A DNA stretch of 64,000 nucleotides from CAYMCQ01 sp964389025 (GTDB taxonomy: Bacteria > Verrucomicrobiota > Verrucomicrobiia > Limisphaerales > CAYMCQ01): the NCBI GenBank assembly GCA_964389025.1, contig CAYMCQ010000006.1, positions 21,380 through 85,379 of the forward strand, given 5' to 3'. This document shows, in pieces, positions 33,274 through 41,466 of this stretch (within the stretch, counting starts at the first letter, position 1; every line of letters starts with the position of its first letter). The position numbers were made by a program, and so were the translations under genes. Below the pieces are notes generated by a model. It did no database searches and was not told the DNA's origin. It saw only the letters and a list, made by a program, of their open reading frames with translations.

Positions 33274-34071
33274 TTATTCCGCAGACGAAGCGCCGCCGCC
33301 TGCGCCGACCGGTTTCTGCGTCGCGAGCCACTTCTGGTAATCCTCCGGCGTGTCCACGACGAGGAATCCCGCCGCCATGTTCGCGTGGCCTATACCGCAG
33401 AGTTGCGCGCAGTTGATCTGGTAACGGCCAACGTGCGTCGGCGTGAAATGAAGCGGAATCCTCATGCCCGGAATCGCGTCCTGCGTCACGCGCATGGCGA
33501 TGATTTTGAAGGAATGGATCACGTCCTTCGAGGAAAGTTGGACAATGACGGGTTTGTTGACGGGGACATGGATTTGATTCGGTGATTCGATGTCGTCCTT
33601 CGCTGCGGGGTCGGAGAAATCGATGCCGAACTTGTTCGTCGAATTGACCAGATGCATGTCCTGCTTGCCAAATTTTCCGTCTGCGCCGGGGTAACGGACG
33701 TTCCATGCAAACTGCTCCGCAACGACTTGAACGACCGTTGATTCAGACTCTTTGGGAAATTCTCCGACTGCTTTTGCCCAAAGGGGAATTGCGAATCCGA
33801 GCAACAGGACCCCTTCGGCAATCACGACGATGATTTCGAGGTAGCTCGAATAATGTCCGCGGACGCCGAGGTAATCGGCCTTCGGGTTTCGGGAACGGCG
33901 AAACCGGACTAGCGCGTAGGCAAAGTAGGCCAGCCAGCCGATGAACAGCGCGATCATCAGCCAATGGACGTAGATGATGAGGCTGTCAACGTCGAGGCCC
34001 TGTTCCGAAGCCAGCGGCGGCAGGCCGAGTATTTTGTGAAAGAGATCGTGGAGAAAGTTTCCCATGGTCAA
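33274..34071 (-). CDS. coxB: Cytochrome c oxidase subunit II (CuA)
   Basis: This 265-residue subunit II has two N-terminal membrane helices (about 30-50 and 75-98) and a periplasmic cupredoxin domain. CuA ligands are seen in HSFKIIAMRV and INCAQLCGIGHANM (C-x3-C-x3-H-x2-M). Ahead of them stands FAWNVRYPG, the aromatic electron-entry motif. There is no fused cytochrome c domain, so an external cytochrome or cupredoxin must be the donor; the cupredoxin-like gene at 39973 is a candidate. The start overlaps the end of the preceding small gene by 4 nt. A second in-frame ATG (34065) is possible. Confidence 0.95.
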   Translation of the reverse strand: MTMGNFLHDLFHKILGLPPLASEQGLDVDSLIIYVHWLMIALFIGWLAYFAYALVRFRRSRNPKADYLGVRGHYSSYLEIIVVIAEGVLLLGFAIPLWAKAVGEFPKESESTVVQVVAEQFAWNVRYPGADGKFGKQDMHLVNSTNKFGIDFSDPAAKDDIESPNQIHVPVNKPVIVQLSSKDVIHSFKIIAMRVTQDAIPGMRIPLHFTPTHVGRYQINCAQLCGIGHANMAAGFLVVDTPEDYQKWLATQKPVGAGGGASSAE

Positions 34072-34400
34072 TGTTGGTTTGAATTGTTCATGCCGTTGTC
34101 AGAAATTTTTGCGGCGCGTCTGGCGATATAGACAAAAAATCCACTGATGCCCGCCAGCACTCCAGTGATGACAACGAGCAGCGTGAAAATTCCGGCGTTC
34201 ATTCCCCAGGCCATCGGCGAGTCGGATTTTCCGTAGCACGCGGCGCACGCGAGCGCCGAAGGCGAAACACCAAACACCAAACACCAAATCCCAAAAAAAC
34301 ACCAAGCTCCAAACTTCAAACCGGCGCCGGGCCAAGGCCTTTGAAGCTTGAAGTTTGGAGCTTCTTTGGTGTTTGGTGTCTGGTGTTTGGTGTTTTGCAT
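34068..34400 (-). CDS. Small membrane protein with repeat-encoded signal peptide
   Basis: About 110 residues. The ATG at 34398-34400 overlaps the stop of the previous gene (TGATG), implying translational coupling. The first 25-50 residues, including FGAWCFFGIWCLVFG, are translated from a large inverted repeat (34265-34396). They give a hydrophobic segment ending SALA before CAACYGKSDSP, a likely cleavage site, so the repeat appears to serve as signal peptide. A TTG at 34319 would give an 83-residue form with just that signal. The mature part has one membrane helix (IFTLLVVITGVLAGISGFFV). It is a small oxidase-operon protein of unknown role, between the subunit IV and II genes. Confidence 0.7.
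   Translation of the reverse strand: MQNTKHQTPNTKEAPNFKLQRPWPGAGLKFGAWCFFGIWCLVFGVSPSALACAACYGKSDSPMAWGMNAGIFTLLVVITGVLAGISGFFVYIARRAAKISDNGMNNSNQH
34265..34396. repeat. Inverted repeat with CACCAAA tandem arms
   Basis: The left arm has tandem ACACCAA units and AAGCTCCAAACTTCAA (34304-34319); the right arm has TTGAAGTTTGGAGCTT (34348-34363) and TTTGGTG units. The whole can fold as a long hairpin. It lies entirely inside the reading frame of a small oxidase-operon gene. Confidence 0.8.
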
Positions 34401-34609
34401 CACAGATAGCTGACTTTCTTGAGCTTCTTCAGGAAATATTTACCGTAAACGACCAGCGCCACGCCGACGACGAGCGAACCTATGCCCATCACAAGGTCAA
34501 GCGCGCCGCGCTCGCCGCCGAAATAATTTTTCAGCGACCAGCCGCCGAATCCGAACGCCAGCGCGCTGGAAATCGTCACGAAAAAAATATGGAACGCTTT
34601 AAGGGACAT
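34400..34609 (-). CDS. Small two-helix membrane protein of the oxidase operon
   Basis: This 69-residue protein has two hydrophobic segments (FHIFFVTISSALAFGFGG and LVMGIGSLVVGVALVVYG) and a basic C-terminus (KYFLKKLKK). The start overlaps the end of the subunit IV gene by 11 nt, and the stop overlaps the next gene's ATG. Small accessory subunits are common in such operons; the family is not recognised. Confidence 0.75.
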   Translation of the reverse strand: MSLKAFHIFFVTISSALAFGFGGWSLKNYFGGERGALDLVMGIGSLVVGVALVVYGKYFLKKLKKVSYL

Positions 34610-34925
34610 AGGGAAGGTGAACGCCGTTTTCGTGCGCCATTGACCAGAGGGTCAGATACATCAGCCCGGCAAAGAAAAACGCCGTGAACGCCAGGACCCA
34701 GTAGATCATTTTGCGCTCGGAGATCAGGTGCATGAAAAATCCCGCCACAAGAAACGCCTTCACGCACGCGATGATGAGCGCAACGGCGACGTTGATTGTT
34801 GCGCTGCCGAAATGAATGTAGGACGCCCAGACCGTGAACGCCGTCCCGATGATCAGCGCGAAAAATACCAGCAGGTATCGGCGGACGTGATGGCTGAAAT
34901 GTTCTGCTTGTGCGTGGTCGCTCAT
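34599..34925 (-). CDS. Cytochrome c oxidase subunit IV (prokaryotic CtaF-like)
   Basis: This 108-residue protein has three predicted membrane helices and the pattern of bacterial oxidase subunit IV (Cyt_c_ox_IV): VALIIACVKAFLVAGFFMHL and MIYWVLAFTAFFFAGLMYLT. It stabilises the catalytic subunits. It is separated from the subunit III gene by about 110 nt filled by an inverted repeat, and overlaps the next small gene. Confidence 0.9.
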   Translation of the reverse strand: MSDHAQAEHFSHHVRRYLLVFFALIIGTAFTVWASYIHFGSATINVAVALIIACVKAFLVAGFFMHLISERKMIYWVLAFTAFFFAGLMYLTLWSMAHENGVHLPYVP

Positions 34926-34932
34926 AGATGTG

Positions 34933-35009
34933 GATTAAGATTATGATTAAGAGCAAGATTAAGAAGCAGCGGGGAAATGTTCTGCCTGTTCTTAATCATA
35001 ATCTTAATC
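34933..35009. repeat. Inverted repeat of 20-bp GATTAAGATTATGATTAAGA
   Basis: The left arm (34933-34952) and right arm (34990-35009) are perfect inverted copies separated by 37 nt. It lies between the genes for oxidase subunits III and IV and could form a stable mRNA hairpin that limits or stabilises the transcript at this point. Confidence 0.8.
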
Positions 35010-35035
35010 GTAATCTGCGTGTGGTTCATTTCGGG

Positions 35036-35845
35036 TTACAACAGATACAAAACCGGGAACAGGAATATCCAGACCAGATCAACGAAGTGCCAGAATAAAC
35101 CGGAAACTTCGATCCGGTTCGTGAAACGCTCCGGGTCGGTCTTCCAAAGTTTGGCTCCGAAACTCCACAAAAATCCGATGACAATCGCGCCTCCGACGAC
35201 GTGGAGCGCGTGCAAGCCGGTCAGCGTGAAATAAATCGCCGTGTAGGTGTTGTGCTTCGGGCCATAGTTTCCCATCGTCTTGATCTGCGCGGCCTCGATT
35301 TTGTGCTCGGCATGTTCGTGTTTGCCTTTATGCGAACGAAGGTCGGCAAAGTCCTTCACGCTCGCTCCAATACCGCCGTGAATCGTCACTTCACCCGTTC
35401 CTTTTTCCAGGTCGAAGTCCTTTGATTTGCCGACGAGATGGCCGTCGGCGACTTTGCCGTCCTTCAACTGGATCGAGTAGTGCGTGAACTTGTCATTATA
35501 TTCGTAGGATTTGATCCCAAGGAAGATGAGCGCGCAAATCAGCGTGCAGGCGTGCCACATCTTGAACGCGCTGAAGCGGTTCATCTTGAGCGACGCCCAC
35601 GCGAGCACCGTGGTGATGCTGGAGCAGATGAGGACGAGCGTGTTGGCCGTGCCGAGCGGGATGTTGAGCCATCCGTGCGGCCACGAGCCTTCGTCCGCGC
35701 CGACGCGCAGCAAGATGTAGGCGGAGAACAGCGCGCCGAAGAGCATGACTTCCGATGCGAGGAAAAGCCAGATGCCGAGTTTGGCGTTGTAAAGGCCGGT
35801 GTCCTTGCGCGGCTCGACGATGTAGGGGAGGATTTCCTGTTGCAT
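35036..35845 (-). CDS. ctaE: Cytochrome c oxidase subunit III
   Basis: This 269-residue heme-copper oxidase subunit III has GIWLFLASEVMLFGALFSAY at the first helices and GLHALHVVGGAIVIGFLW plus SGLFWHFVDLVWIFLFPVLY at the end, all typical. Between them, about residues 120-195 form a soluble Lys/His/Asp-rich insertion (from IQLKDGKVADGHL to KTMGNYGPKHN) that most subunit III proteins lack. I chose ATG 35845 because the homology begins there, 4 nt after the subunit I stop; a longer frame exists but overlaps the subunit I gene. Confidence 0.93.
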   Translation of the reverse strand: MQQEILPYIVEPRKDTGLYNAKLGIWLFLASEVMLFGALFSAYILLRVGADEGSWPHGWLNIPLGTANTLVLICSSITTVLAWASLKMNRFSAFKMWHACTLICALIFLGIKSYEYNDKFTHYSIQLKDGKVADGHLVGKSKDFDLEKGTGEVTIHGGIGASVKDFADLRSHKGKHEHAEHKIEAAQIKTMGNYGPKHNTYTAIYFTLTGLHALHVVGGAIVIGFLWSFGAKLWKTDPERFTNRIEVSGLFWHFVDLVWIFLFPVLYLL

Positions 35846-35849
35846 GAAA

Positions 35850-37676
35850 TTAAGCTTCGTTCTGTGGTGTGAAATCTTTGGCTTTGCCCGGCACGCTATA
35901 TTCGTAAGGACCACGATGGACGGTCGGCACGACGGCAAAATTTCCGTGCGGCGGCGGCGTGGGCGTCTGCCATTCAAGCGTCGTGGCTTCCCACGGATTA
36001 TCTGAGGTCACCTTCTTGCCGTTCTTGATGCTCCAGAAAAAGTTGATGATGAAGGGAATTTGCGACAGGGCGAGCAGCACAACCGCCCACAAAATGACCC
36101 TGTGCAGCGAAATGTTGAAATCGCTCAAGCCGCCGATGACTTCGCCCGAAGCTTTGTTGTGTTCAGCCGAATAATTGATGCCGCCGTCCGACATGCGGCG
36201 CAACATGCCCGCCATGCCCTGCTGAAACATCGGCTGGAAAATCACGTTCATGAAGATCAACGAGAGCCAGAAATGAATCTTGCCCCAGAATTGGTTCATC
36301 ATCCGCCCGGTGACTTTTGGAAACCAGTAATAAATCCCCGCAAACAGCGCGAAGATCGTCCCCGGCGCGACGATGTAATGGAAATGAGCGATGACATAAT
36401 ACGTGTCGTGCAAATGAATGTCACTGACGTTGAATCCGAGTGGCAGTCCGGTCAAGCCGCCAATTCCGAACATCGGCAAGAATGCGAGGCAGAAAAGCAT
36501 CGGCACGGTGAAACGAATCGAAGCGCCCCAAAGCGAAATGAAGAAGCACGTCAGAATAATCACCGACGGAATCGAGATGATCATCGTCGTCGTCTGGAAG
36601 AACGTGGCGATTTTCGTTCCCATGCCCGTCAGATACATGTGGTGCGCCCAAACGATGAAAGAGAGAAATCCAATGACAAGCACGGAATAAACCAGCGACT
36701 TGTAGCCCCAGATCGGCTTGCGTGTGTTGTTCGCGATGACTTCGGCGACGATTCCCATAGCGGGAAGAATCAGAACATAAACTTCAGGATGGCCGAGAAA
36801 CCAAAACAGATGCTGCCACAACAACGGACTGCCGCCGCCGCTCACGTTCGCATACGCGCCGCTGATCGCCAGTCCCGTCGGGAGAAAAAAACTGGTGTGC
36901 GCGACTTTGTCCATCAACTGCATCACCGCCGCCGCTTCGAGCGGAGGGAACGCGAGCAGGAGCAGGAACGCCGTCACGAATTGCGCCCAGACGAAAAATG
37001 GCAGCCGCATCCATGTCATGCCCGGCGCGCGCAACTGGATGATTGTGGCGATGAAATTCACCGCGCCCAGCAGCGAGGACGTTATCAAAAACACCATGCC
37101 GATGAGCCAGAACGTTTGGCCGTGGCCCGGAATGATAGACGCCAGCGGCGAATATGACGTCCAGCCTGCCTGCGCTGCGCCACCGGGAATGAAAAAACTG
37201 ACGACCATGATGATTCCGCCGATCACGTAAGCCTGGTAGCTCGCCATGTTCACGCGCGGAAACGCCATGTCCGGCGCGCCGATTTGCAGCGGCACCACGA
37301 GGTTTCCGAACGCCGCGAACGCCAGTGGCACGATGGCCGTGAAGACCATCAGCGTCCCGTGCATCGCGCCGAAGGAATTGTAGAGGTCGGGCGACATGAC
37401 GCCGCCGGCAGCGGGGCTGTTACCCTGCGCATCGCGCAACATCCAATCGAGCAAATGTCCGACGAGCGGAATCGGCTGGCCGGGATTTGCGATTTGCCAT
37501 CGCATCAGCATCATCAGCAGAAAACCGAACAGCAAAAAGAAAAGTCCCGTGACGCCGTATTGGATGCCGATTATTTTGTGGTCGGTGGAGAAAACATATT
37601 TCCGCCAGAAGCCAATGTCTTCGTGGTGCGCCGCGTGCGCACCGGGATGAGGAATTGCGTGTGATGATGCCTGCAT
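35850..37676 (-). CDS. ctaD: Cytochrome c oxidase subunit I
   Basis: This 608-residue catalytic subunit has twelve or more membrane helices. HPEVYVLILPAMG carries the CuB histidine and the cross-linked tyrosine, WAHHMYLTG the other two CuB histidines, and HDTYYVIAHFHYIV the heme a and a3 ligands. The K-channel region (PEVY) marks a type A oxidase. It reduces O2 to water and pumps protons. The upstream ctaB gene ends 91 nt before its start; ctaE follows after 4 nt. Confidence 0.97.
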   Translation of the reverse strand: MQASSHAIPHPGAHAAHHEDIGFWRKYVFSTDHKIIGIQYGVTGLFFLLFGFLLMMLMRWQIANPGQPIPLVGHLLDWMLRDAQGNSPAAGGVMSPDLYNSFGAMHGTLMVFTAIVPLAFAAFGNLVVPLQIGAPDMAFPRVNMASYQAYVIGGIIMVVSFFIPGGAAQAGWTSYSPLASIIPGHGQTFWLIGMVFLITSSLLGAVNFIATIIQLRAPGMTWMRLPFFVWAQFVTAFLLLLAFPPLEAAAVMQLMDKVAHTSFFLPTGLAISGAYANVSGGGSPLLWQHLFWFLGHPEVYVLILPAMGIVAEVIANNTRKPIWGYKSLVYSVLVIGFLSFIVWAHHMYLTGMGTKIATFFQTTTMIISIPSVIILTCFFISLWGASIRFTVPMLFCLAFLPMFGIGGLTGLPLGFNVSDIHLHDTYYVIAHFHYIVAPGTIFALFAGIYYWFPKVTGRMMNQFWGKIHFWLSLIFMNVIFQPMFQQGMAGMLRRMSDGGINYSAEHNKASGEVIGGLSDFNISLHRVILWAVVLLALSQIPFIINFFWSIKNGKKVTSDNPWEATTLEWQTPTPPPHGNFAVVPTVHRGPYEYSVPGKAKDFTPQNEA

Positions 37677-37767
37677 TTTTTAATCAACTTGTTTCAATAA
37701 TCGCCGCCGCCGCCGAATTTTCGGCGCGACAGTAAACTTGTCTCCGCTTTTCGTGTCAACTGCGGAT

Positions 37768-38670
37768 TCATTTCAATTTGTCCCATGCCATCAAGCCCAA
37801 CAGCAGCGGCAAATACAGAATCGAGGCGAAAAACAACCGCCGCGCCCGCGCGATCGTCAACTCGCGCGAAAATTGGATAGCGCACCAGAGAAAAATGATT
37901 CCGAGAATCAGCGCGCCAAAAAGATAAACCGGCCCGGCCAGTTTCAAAGCAAACGGCATCAGGCTGATTGGCAAAAGACCGAGCGTGTGACCTACGGCTT
38001 GATGGCCGGTGCGGGTTCCATCCGGGTCAACCGCAGGCAGCATCACGAACCCGGCCTTCGCGTATTCCTCGCGATACATCCACGCGATGGCGAGGAAATG
38101 GGAAATTTGCCAGAAGCAAAGAATCCCGAACAGCGCCCAGCCGCCCTGCGAAATTTCGCCGCGCGCCGCCGTCCAGCCCATCAACGGCGGCAACCCGCCG
38201 GGAATCGCGCCGATGGCCGTGTTCAGCCAGGTCACGCGCTTGAGCGGCGTGTAAATGAACAGATAACTCACCAGTGAAACCGCGCCGAGCACGCTCGTCA
38301 CCGGATTCACCGCAAGCGCCAGATAAATCAAACCCGCCGTCGAACAAATTCCGCCGAAGATCAAAACCGTCGTTGGCTGTAATCGTCCCGATGGCAGCGG
38401 GCGATTCGCTGTGCGCCGCATCTTCGCGTCGAATTCCTTTTCCAAAAGCTGGTTCAACGCCGCCGCGCCTCCGGCCACCAGCGCCGTGCCGAGCATCGTA
38501 TGAAGCATCAGCAAATAATCCATCGGCCCGCGAAACCCGAGGTAAAAACCAACCAGCGTCGTGAGTAAAACCAAAAGCGTCAGGCGCGCCTTGACGAGAT
38601 CGGCGTAAACCGCGACCCAGCTTTTGTCGGCTGTTGCAATTTCGTTGAATGTTTGTGCCGTGGCTTTCAT
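37768..38670 (-). CDS. ctaB: Protoheme IX farnesyltransferase (heme O synthase)
   Basis: This 300-residue UbiA-family prenyltransferase has about eight or nine membrane helices. The substrate-binding motif is NQLLEKEFDAKMRRTANRP (N-x3-E/x-x2-D-x3-M-x-RT-x2-RP) and the second aspartate-rich region is in YTPLKR and HFLAIAWMYREEY. It farnesylates heme B to heme O, the step before CtaA. Its ATG directly follows the ctaA stop, so the two heme A genes form one unit ahead of the oxidase subunits. Confidence 0.96.
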   Translation of the reverse strand: MKATAQTFNEIATADKSWVAVYADLVKARLTLLVLLTTLVGFYLGFRGPMDYLLMLHTMLGTALVAGGAAALNQLLEKEFDAKMRRTANRPLPSGRLQPTTVLIFGGICSTAGLIYLALAVNPVTSVLGAVSLVSYLFIYTPLKRVTWLNTAIGAIPGGLPPLMGWTAARGEISQGGWALFGILCFWQISHFLAIAWMYREEYAKAGFVMLPAVDPDGTRTGHQAVGHTLGLLPISLMPFALKLAGPVYLFGALILGIIFLWCAIQFSRELTIARARRLFFASILYLPLLLGLMAWDKLK

Positions 38671-39906
38671 TTATCGGACATTGGGCGCGGGAGTGTGCCT
38701 TGCCTCGGAGGGAAATGGCGAGACAGAATTTTTAATTTTTGTGTTTTCCTCGCCTGCCGCCAGAATTCGCGATGAAATCAACACCAGCATCGCACCCGTC
38801 ACCAATGTCATCGCGCCCGCAAGGACGTGCAACGTGGCGATGTCCGCCGGTTTGTTCCTCAAGACCGTGAGCGCGCCCAAAGTGGCTTGAAGCAAAAGCA
38901 AACCGAGCCAGCATGTTGCGAGTTTCGTGATTCGATTTCCCCAGCCAAGTTTTCGCTTCGACGCGATCGCGCACACCGCAACCGCCACCAGAATCAAAAC
39001 CGCCACGATGCGATGCGCCATCTGCAAACCGATTTGCCCGGCGGTGATGGGATGAGTCTCGGTGACTTCCTGCCGCTGCTGGTTGTAGCGCGCGACGGAC
39101 AGCGCGTCCATCGCCGGCCAGACTTTTCCGTAAGCCAGAGGAAAATCCGGGATTGCCAAACCTGCGTGCTGATGTCGCATAGCCGCGCCGAGGATGAGCT
39201 GCACGAAAATGACCAGACTGGTCAGCAAAAATAGACCCCGTAAATTTTTAATGGCTGATGGCTGATAGCCAATCGCCGATTGGAAATTGAATTTCCACCA
39301 TTTGCTCGTGAACAGCGCAATCGAGCTAACGAGGACAAAAAACAATTGCGCCAGCGTCGCGTGGAAAATTCCCAGCTCATCCTTGAGCAGCGTCACCCGC
39401 AACCCCCCCAAAACTCCCTGCAAAACAACTGCCGACAGCGCGACGATTCCAAGCCACCGCAAGCCGTCTGTTCGTTTGAGTTGAAAAACCCCGAAAACAA
39501 TTCCGCAAACTCCAGCCAGCGCAATTGAAACGAAAACCGTCGTGGTGCGGACGCCCATCATCCCGCCAACGACGAGTAACACGCCGACAATGGCGAGGAC
39601 CCCATTGCGCCTCGCCTTTCCGTTTGTCTCCCACATCCAAAGCCATAGCGCCAGAATCGCCGTTAGCAAACCGACCGTTGAAGCGACAAGCCTATGCGAG
39701 TGCTCGTAGAAAACATTTCCGCCATGCCACCATTTTGACACGGGAAACAGGAACATGTTATAGCCGTAGCTCGTCGGCCAGTCGGGCACGGACATTCCGG
39801 CTTCGTGGCTCGTCACCAGCCCGCCGATGCCGATGAGCGCGAGCGTCGCCAGCGCCGTCAGCACGGCGAAACGATGCAGCCATATGTTTTTTTCGGTTGG
39901 AATCAT
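38671..39906 (-). CDS. ctaA: Heme A synthase (COX15/CtaA)
   Basis: This 411-residue membrane protein is of the COX15/CtaA family. The conserved heme-ligand regions are FYEHSHRLVAS, IFHATLAQL, MRHQHAGLAIPDFPLAYG and QMAHRIVAV, followed by TLHVLAGAM. It oxidises heme O to heme A. In the loop near residue 215 the segment FQSAIGYQPSAIKN is encoded by a dispersed repeat shared with egtD and larC. It lies 66 nt downstream of the cupredoxin-like gene on the same strand. Confidence 0.95.
   Translation of the reverse strand: MIPTEKNIWLHRFAVLTALATLALIGIGGLVTSHEAGMSVPDWPTSYGYNMFLFPVSKWWHGGNVFYEHSHRLVASTVGLLTAILALWLWMWETNGKARRNGVLAIVGVLLVVGGMMGVRTTTVFVSIALAGVCGIVFGVFQLKRTDGLRWLGIVALSAVVLQGVLGGLRVTLLKDELGIFHATLAQLFFVLVSSIALFTSKWWKFNFQSAIGYQPSAIKNLRGLFLLTSLVIFVQLILGAAMRHQHAGLAIPDFPLAYGKVWPAMDALSVARYNQQRQEVTETHPITAGQIGLQMAHRIVAVLILVAVAVCAIASKRKLGWGNRITKLATCWLGLLLLQATLGALTVLRNKPADIATLHVLAGAMTLVTGAMLVLISSRILAAGEENTKIKNSVSPFPSEARHTPAPNVR
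39253..39282. repeat. Intragenic dispersed repeat in ctaA
   Basis: This copy of the CGGCGATTGGCTATCGGC core, one mismatch in 18, is read in the sense direction in ctaA and so yields a peptide (SAIGYQ) different from that in egtD and larC. It falls in a loop between membrane helices. Confidence 0.65.
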
Positions 39907-39972
39907 CTGCCTTGGAAATCAAAAACCGCCGCGACACGAATTGCCGCAGCGGCTTGAAAAATCAAAACCGCG

Positions 39973-40698
39973 CTATTTTACTTCCAACACGAAGTCCGCA
40001 GTCGCTCCAGAATCTTTCACTTCGACTTCTTTCGTGACGCCATCAGCCGCAGCCTTGCGGTGGCGCGCTTCAATCGTGTATTTGCCCGGTGGCACGTCTT
40101 TGATGGTGAACTTGCCGTCCTTGTCCGTCACCGCGAAATACGGATGATCAAACACACTGACCCACGCGAACATCCACGGATGAATATCGCACTTGAACTT
40201 CAAAAAGTTTTCCGCCTTCGGAAAAGTGAAAACCAAATCAGGCGCTTTCGCAGGCTGGCTCAGATTTTTTTCCACATTGCCCGCAACTGCCGGAAGCGTA
40301 TGGACATTATGAGCCACGGGGTCGGAAGTTTTCACCAGTAATTTTTGGTTGGTCTGAATGGCCTGAATTTGCGGAACGTAAATGCAGCCTTTTTGATCCA
40401 GAACGACGGGCACTGCAGATTCGCCGCCCGGTTTCGCGGGAACACCTTTGAGCGCGACGACGACGTTTGCGAGTTCGCCGTTCGCCCCGACGATGAAATG
40501 CTGCGTCATGACCGGCGCGGTGTGGAATTTTGAGCAATCGGCATTGTTCTTCACGTCGGTGAGTTCAATGGCTGGCGGCGGCGTTCCTTTCAAGGTGATT
40601 TTGCCCGTGATGTCGGCTGCATTCGCCACGCTCAAAGTCGCGGCGCACAGTGTTGTGATCAGAATTCGAGAAGTCATTTTCATAAAGTTCAATTTCAA
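39973..40698 (-). CDS. Secreted cupredoxin-like protein with carboxypeptidase-regulatory-like domain
   Basis: A 241-residue protein with an N-terminal signal peptide (ILITTLCAATLSVANA). Residues 30-180 form a cupredoxin-like domain with possible type 1 copper ligands in AHNVHTL and KCDIHPWM. Residues 185-241 (AVTDKDGKFTIKDVPPGKYT) form a carboxypeptidase-regulatory-like beta sandwich. It may donate electrons to the oxidase encoded downstream or handle copper; either is inference. ATG at 40683 is an alternative start. It follows ribH after about 100 nt with two palindromes between. Confidence 0.8.
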   Translation of the reverse strand: MKLNFMKMTSRILITTLCAATLSVANAADITGKITLKGTPPPAIELTDVKNNADCSKFHTAPVMTQHFIVGANGELANVVVALKGVPAKPGGESAVPVVLDQKGCIYVPQIQAIQTNQKLLVKTSDPVAHNVHTLPAVAGNVEKNLSQPAKAPDLVFTFPKAENFLKFKCDIHPWMFAWVSVFDHPYFAVTDKDGKFTIKDVPPGKYTIEARHRKAAADGVTKEVEVKDSGATADFVLEVK

Positions 40699-40736
40699 TT
40701 TTGACGGAAACTATCAGGCGAAAATTTAATGGGCAA

Positions 40737-40777
40737 GTGAAAGATTTCACAAACTTTCTCAATGACGAGAAATTGAG
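40737..40777 (-). promoter_or_regulatory. Two palindromes before the cupredoxin gene
   Basis: GTGAAAGATTTCAC (40737-40750) and CTCAAT-n8-ATTGAG (40758-40777) lie between the ribH stop and the cupredoxin start. A weak promoter (TTGTGA, 17 nt, TTAAAT) overlaps the first. They could be an operator for the oxidase operon or the ribH terminator. Confidence 0.3.
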
Positions 40778-40801
40778 GGATTCTTTCGTAAAAATGCGGT
40801 T

Positions 40802-41272
40802 TCAAGCTAATCCTTTCATCACACGCGCCATTGCCAGCGCGGTTTGCGCCGCCTCAGTTCCGCGATTGTGTTTCCTGCCGAGACACCGGACCCGCGCCTG
40901 CGCCTCATTTTCCAAAAGCAAGACTTCGTGGATCACAGGAATCTCGTGCTCGATCTGAATCTGCATCAGCGCGCGCGTGACGGCGTCGCCGATGTGCGCG
41001 GCGTGAACCGTCTCACCGCGAAGAATCACACCGAGGCAAATGATGGCGGACAAACGCGGATGCGACGTCCGCGCAAGCCAGCCCGCGACGACGGGAATCT
41101 CAAACGCGCCCGGCACGCGGACGATTTGAACCTTGGAAACTCCGGCTCGTTTCAACTCCGCCTGCGCAGCATGCGCCATCGCGTCCACATACTCCGCGTT
41201 GTAGCGCGACGCGATGATGGCGAATGAACTGCCGCCTGCGCGAACTTTTTGCTTCTGAACCTTTTTAAGCAT
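40802..41272 (-). CDS. ribH: 6,7-dimethyl-8-ribityllumazine synthase
   Basis: This 156-residue riboflavin biosynthesis enzyme joins 5-amino-6-ribitylaminouracil with dihydroxybutanone phosphate. Active-site motifs are FAIIASRYNAEYVDAM, VPGAFEIPVVA, CLGVILRGETVHAAHI and RGTEAAQTAL. Length and motifs are normal. A frameshifted remnant of a second copy lies at 43127-43254, beyond the next upstream gene, so the locus was once duplicated. Confidence 0.96.
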   Translation of the reverse strand: MLKKVQKQKVRAGGSSFAIIASRYNAEYVDAMAHAAQAELKRAGVSKVQIVRVPGAFEIPVVAGWLARTSHPRLSAIICLGVILRGETVHAAHIGDAVTRALMQIQIEHEIPVIHEVLLLENEAQARVRCLGRKHNRGTEAAQTALAMARVMKGLA

Positions 41273-41466
41273 CGCGCGGATTTAACCACGAAAGGACACA
41301 AATGGACACGAATATTTCCCCAGCGAAGATTGCACGGGGGAAACGAGAACGTGGGCAGGCAACAAAACGGGCGAGCGCCCAGACGCGTTCGAACGATTTC
41401 TCGTTTGCCTCTTTTTGCGAATAATCACAAAAATGCCGTGCTCTTCGGGCGATTGGCAAGGGTGGT

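Noticed and set aside
36060..37157. Plus-strand 365-codon frame
   Set aside because: Antisense to the subunit I gene, rich in Arg/His/Gln as expected for shadow translation.
37694..37885. Minus-strand 63-codon frame before ctaD
   Set aside because: It overlaps the end of ctaB in another frame and has no family motif.
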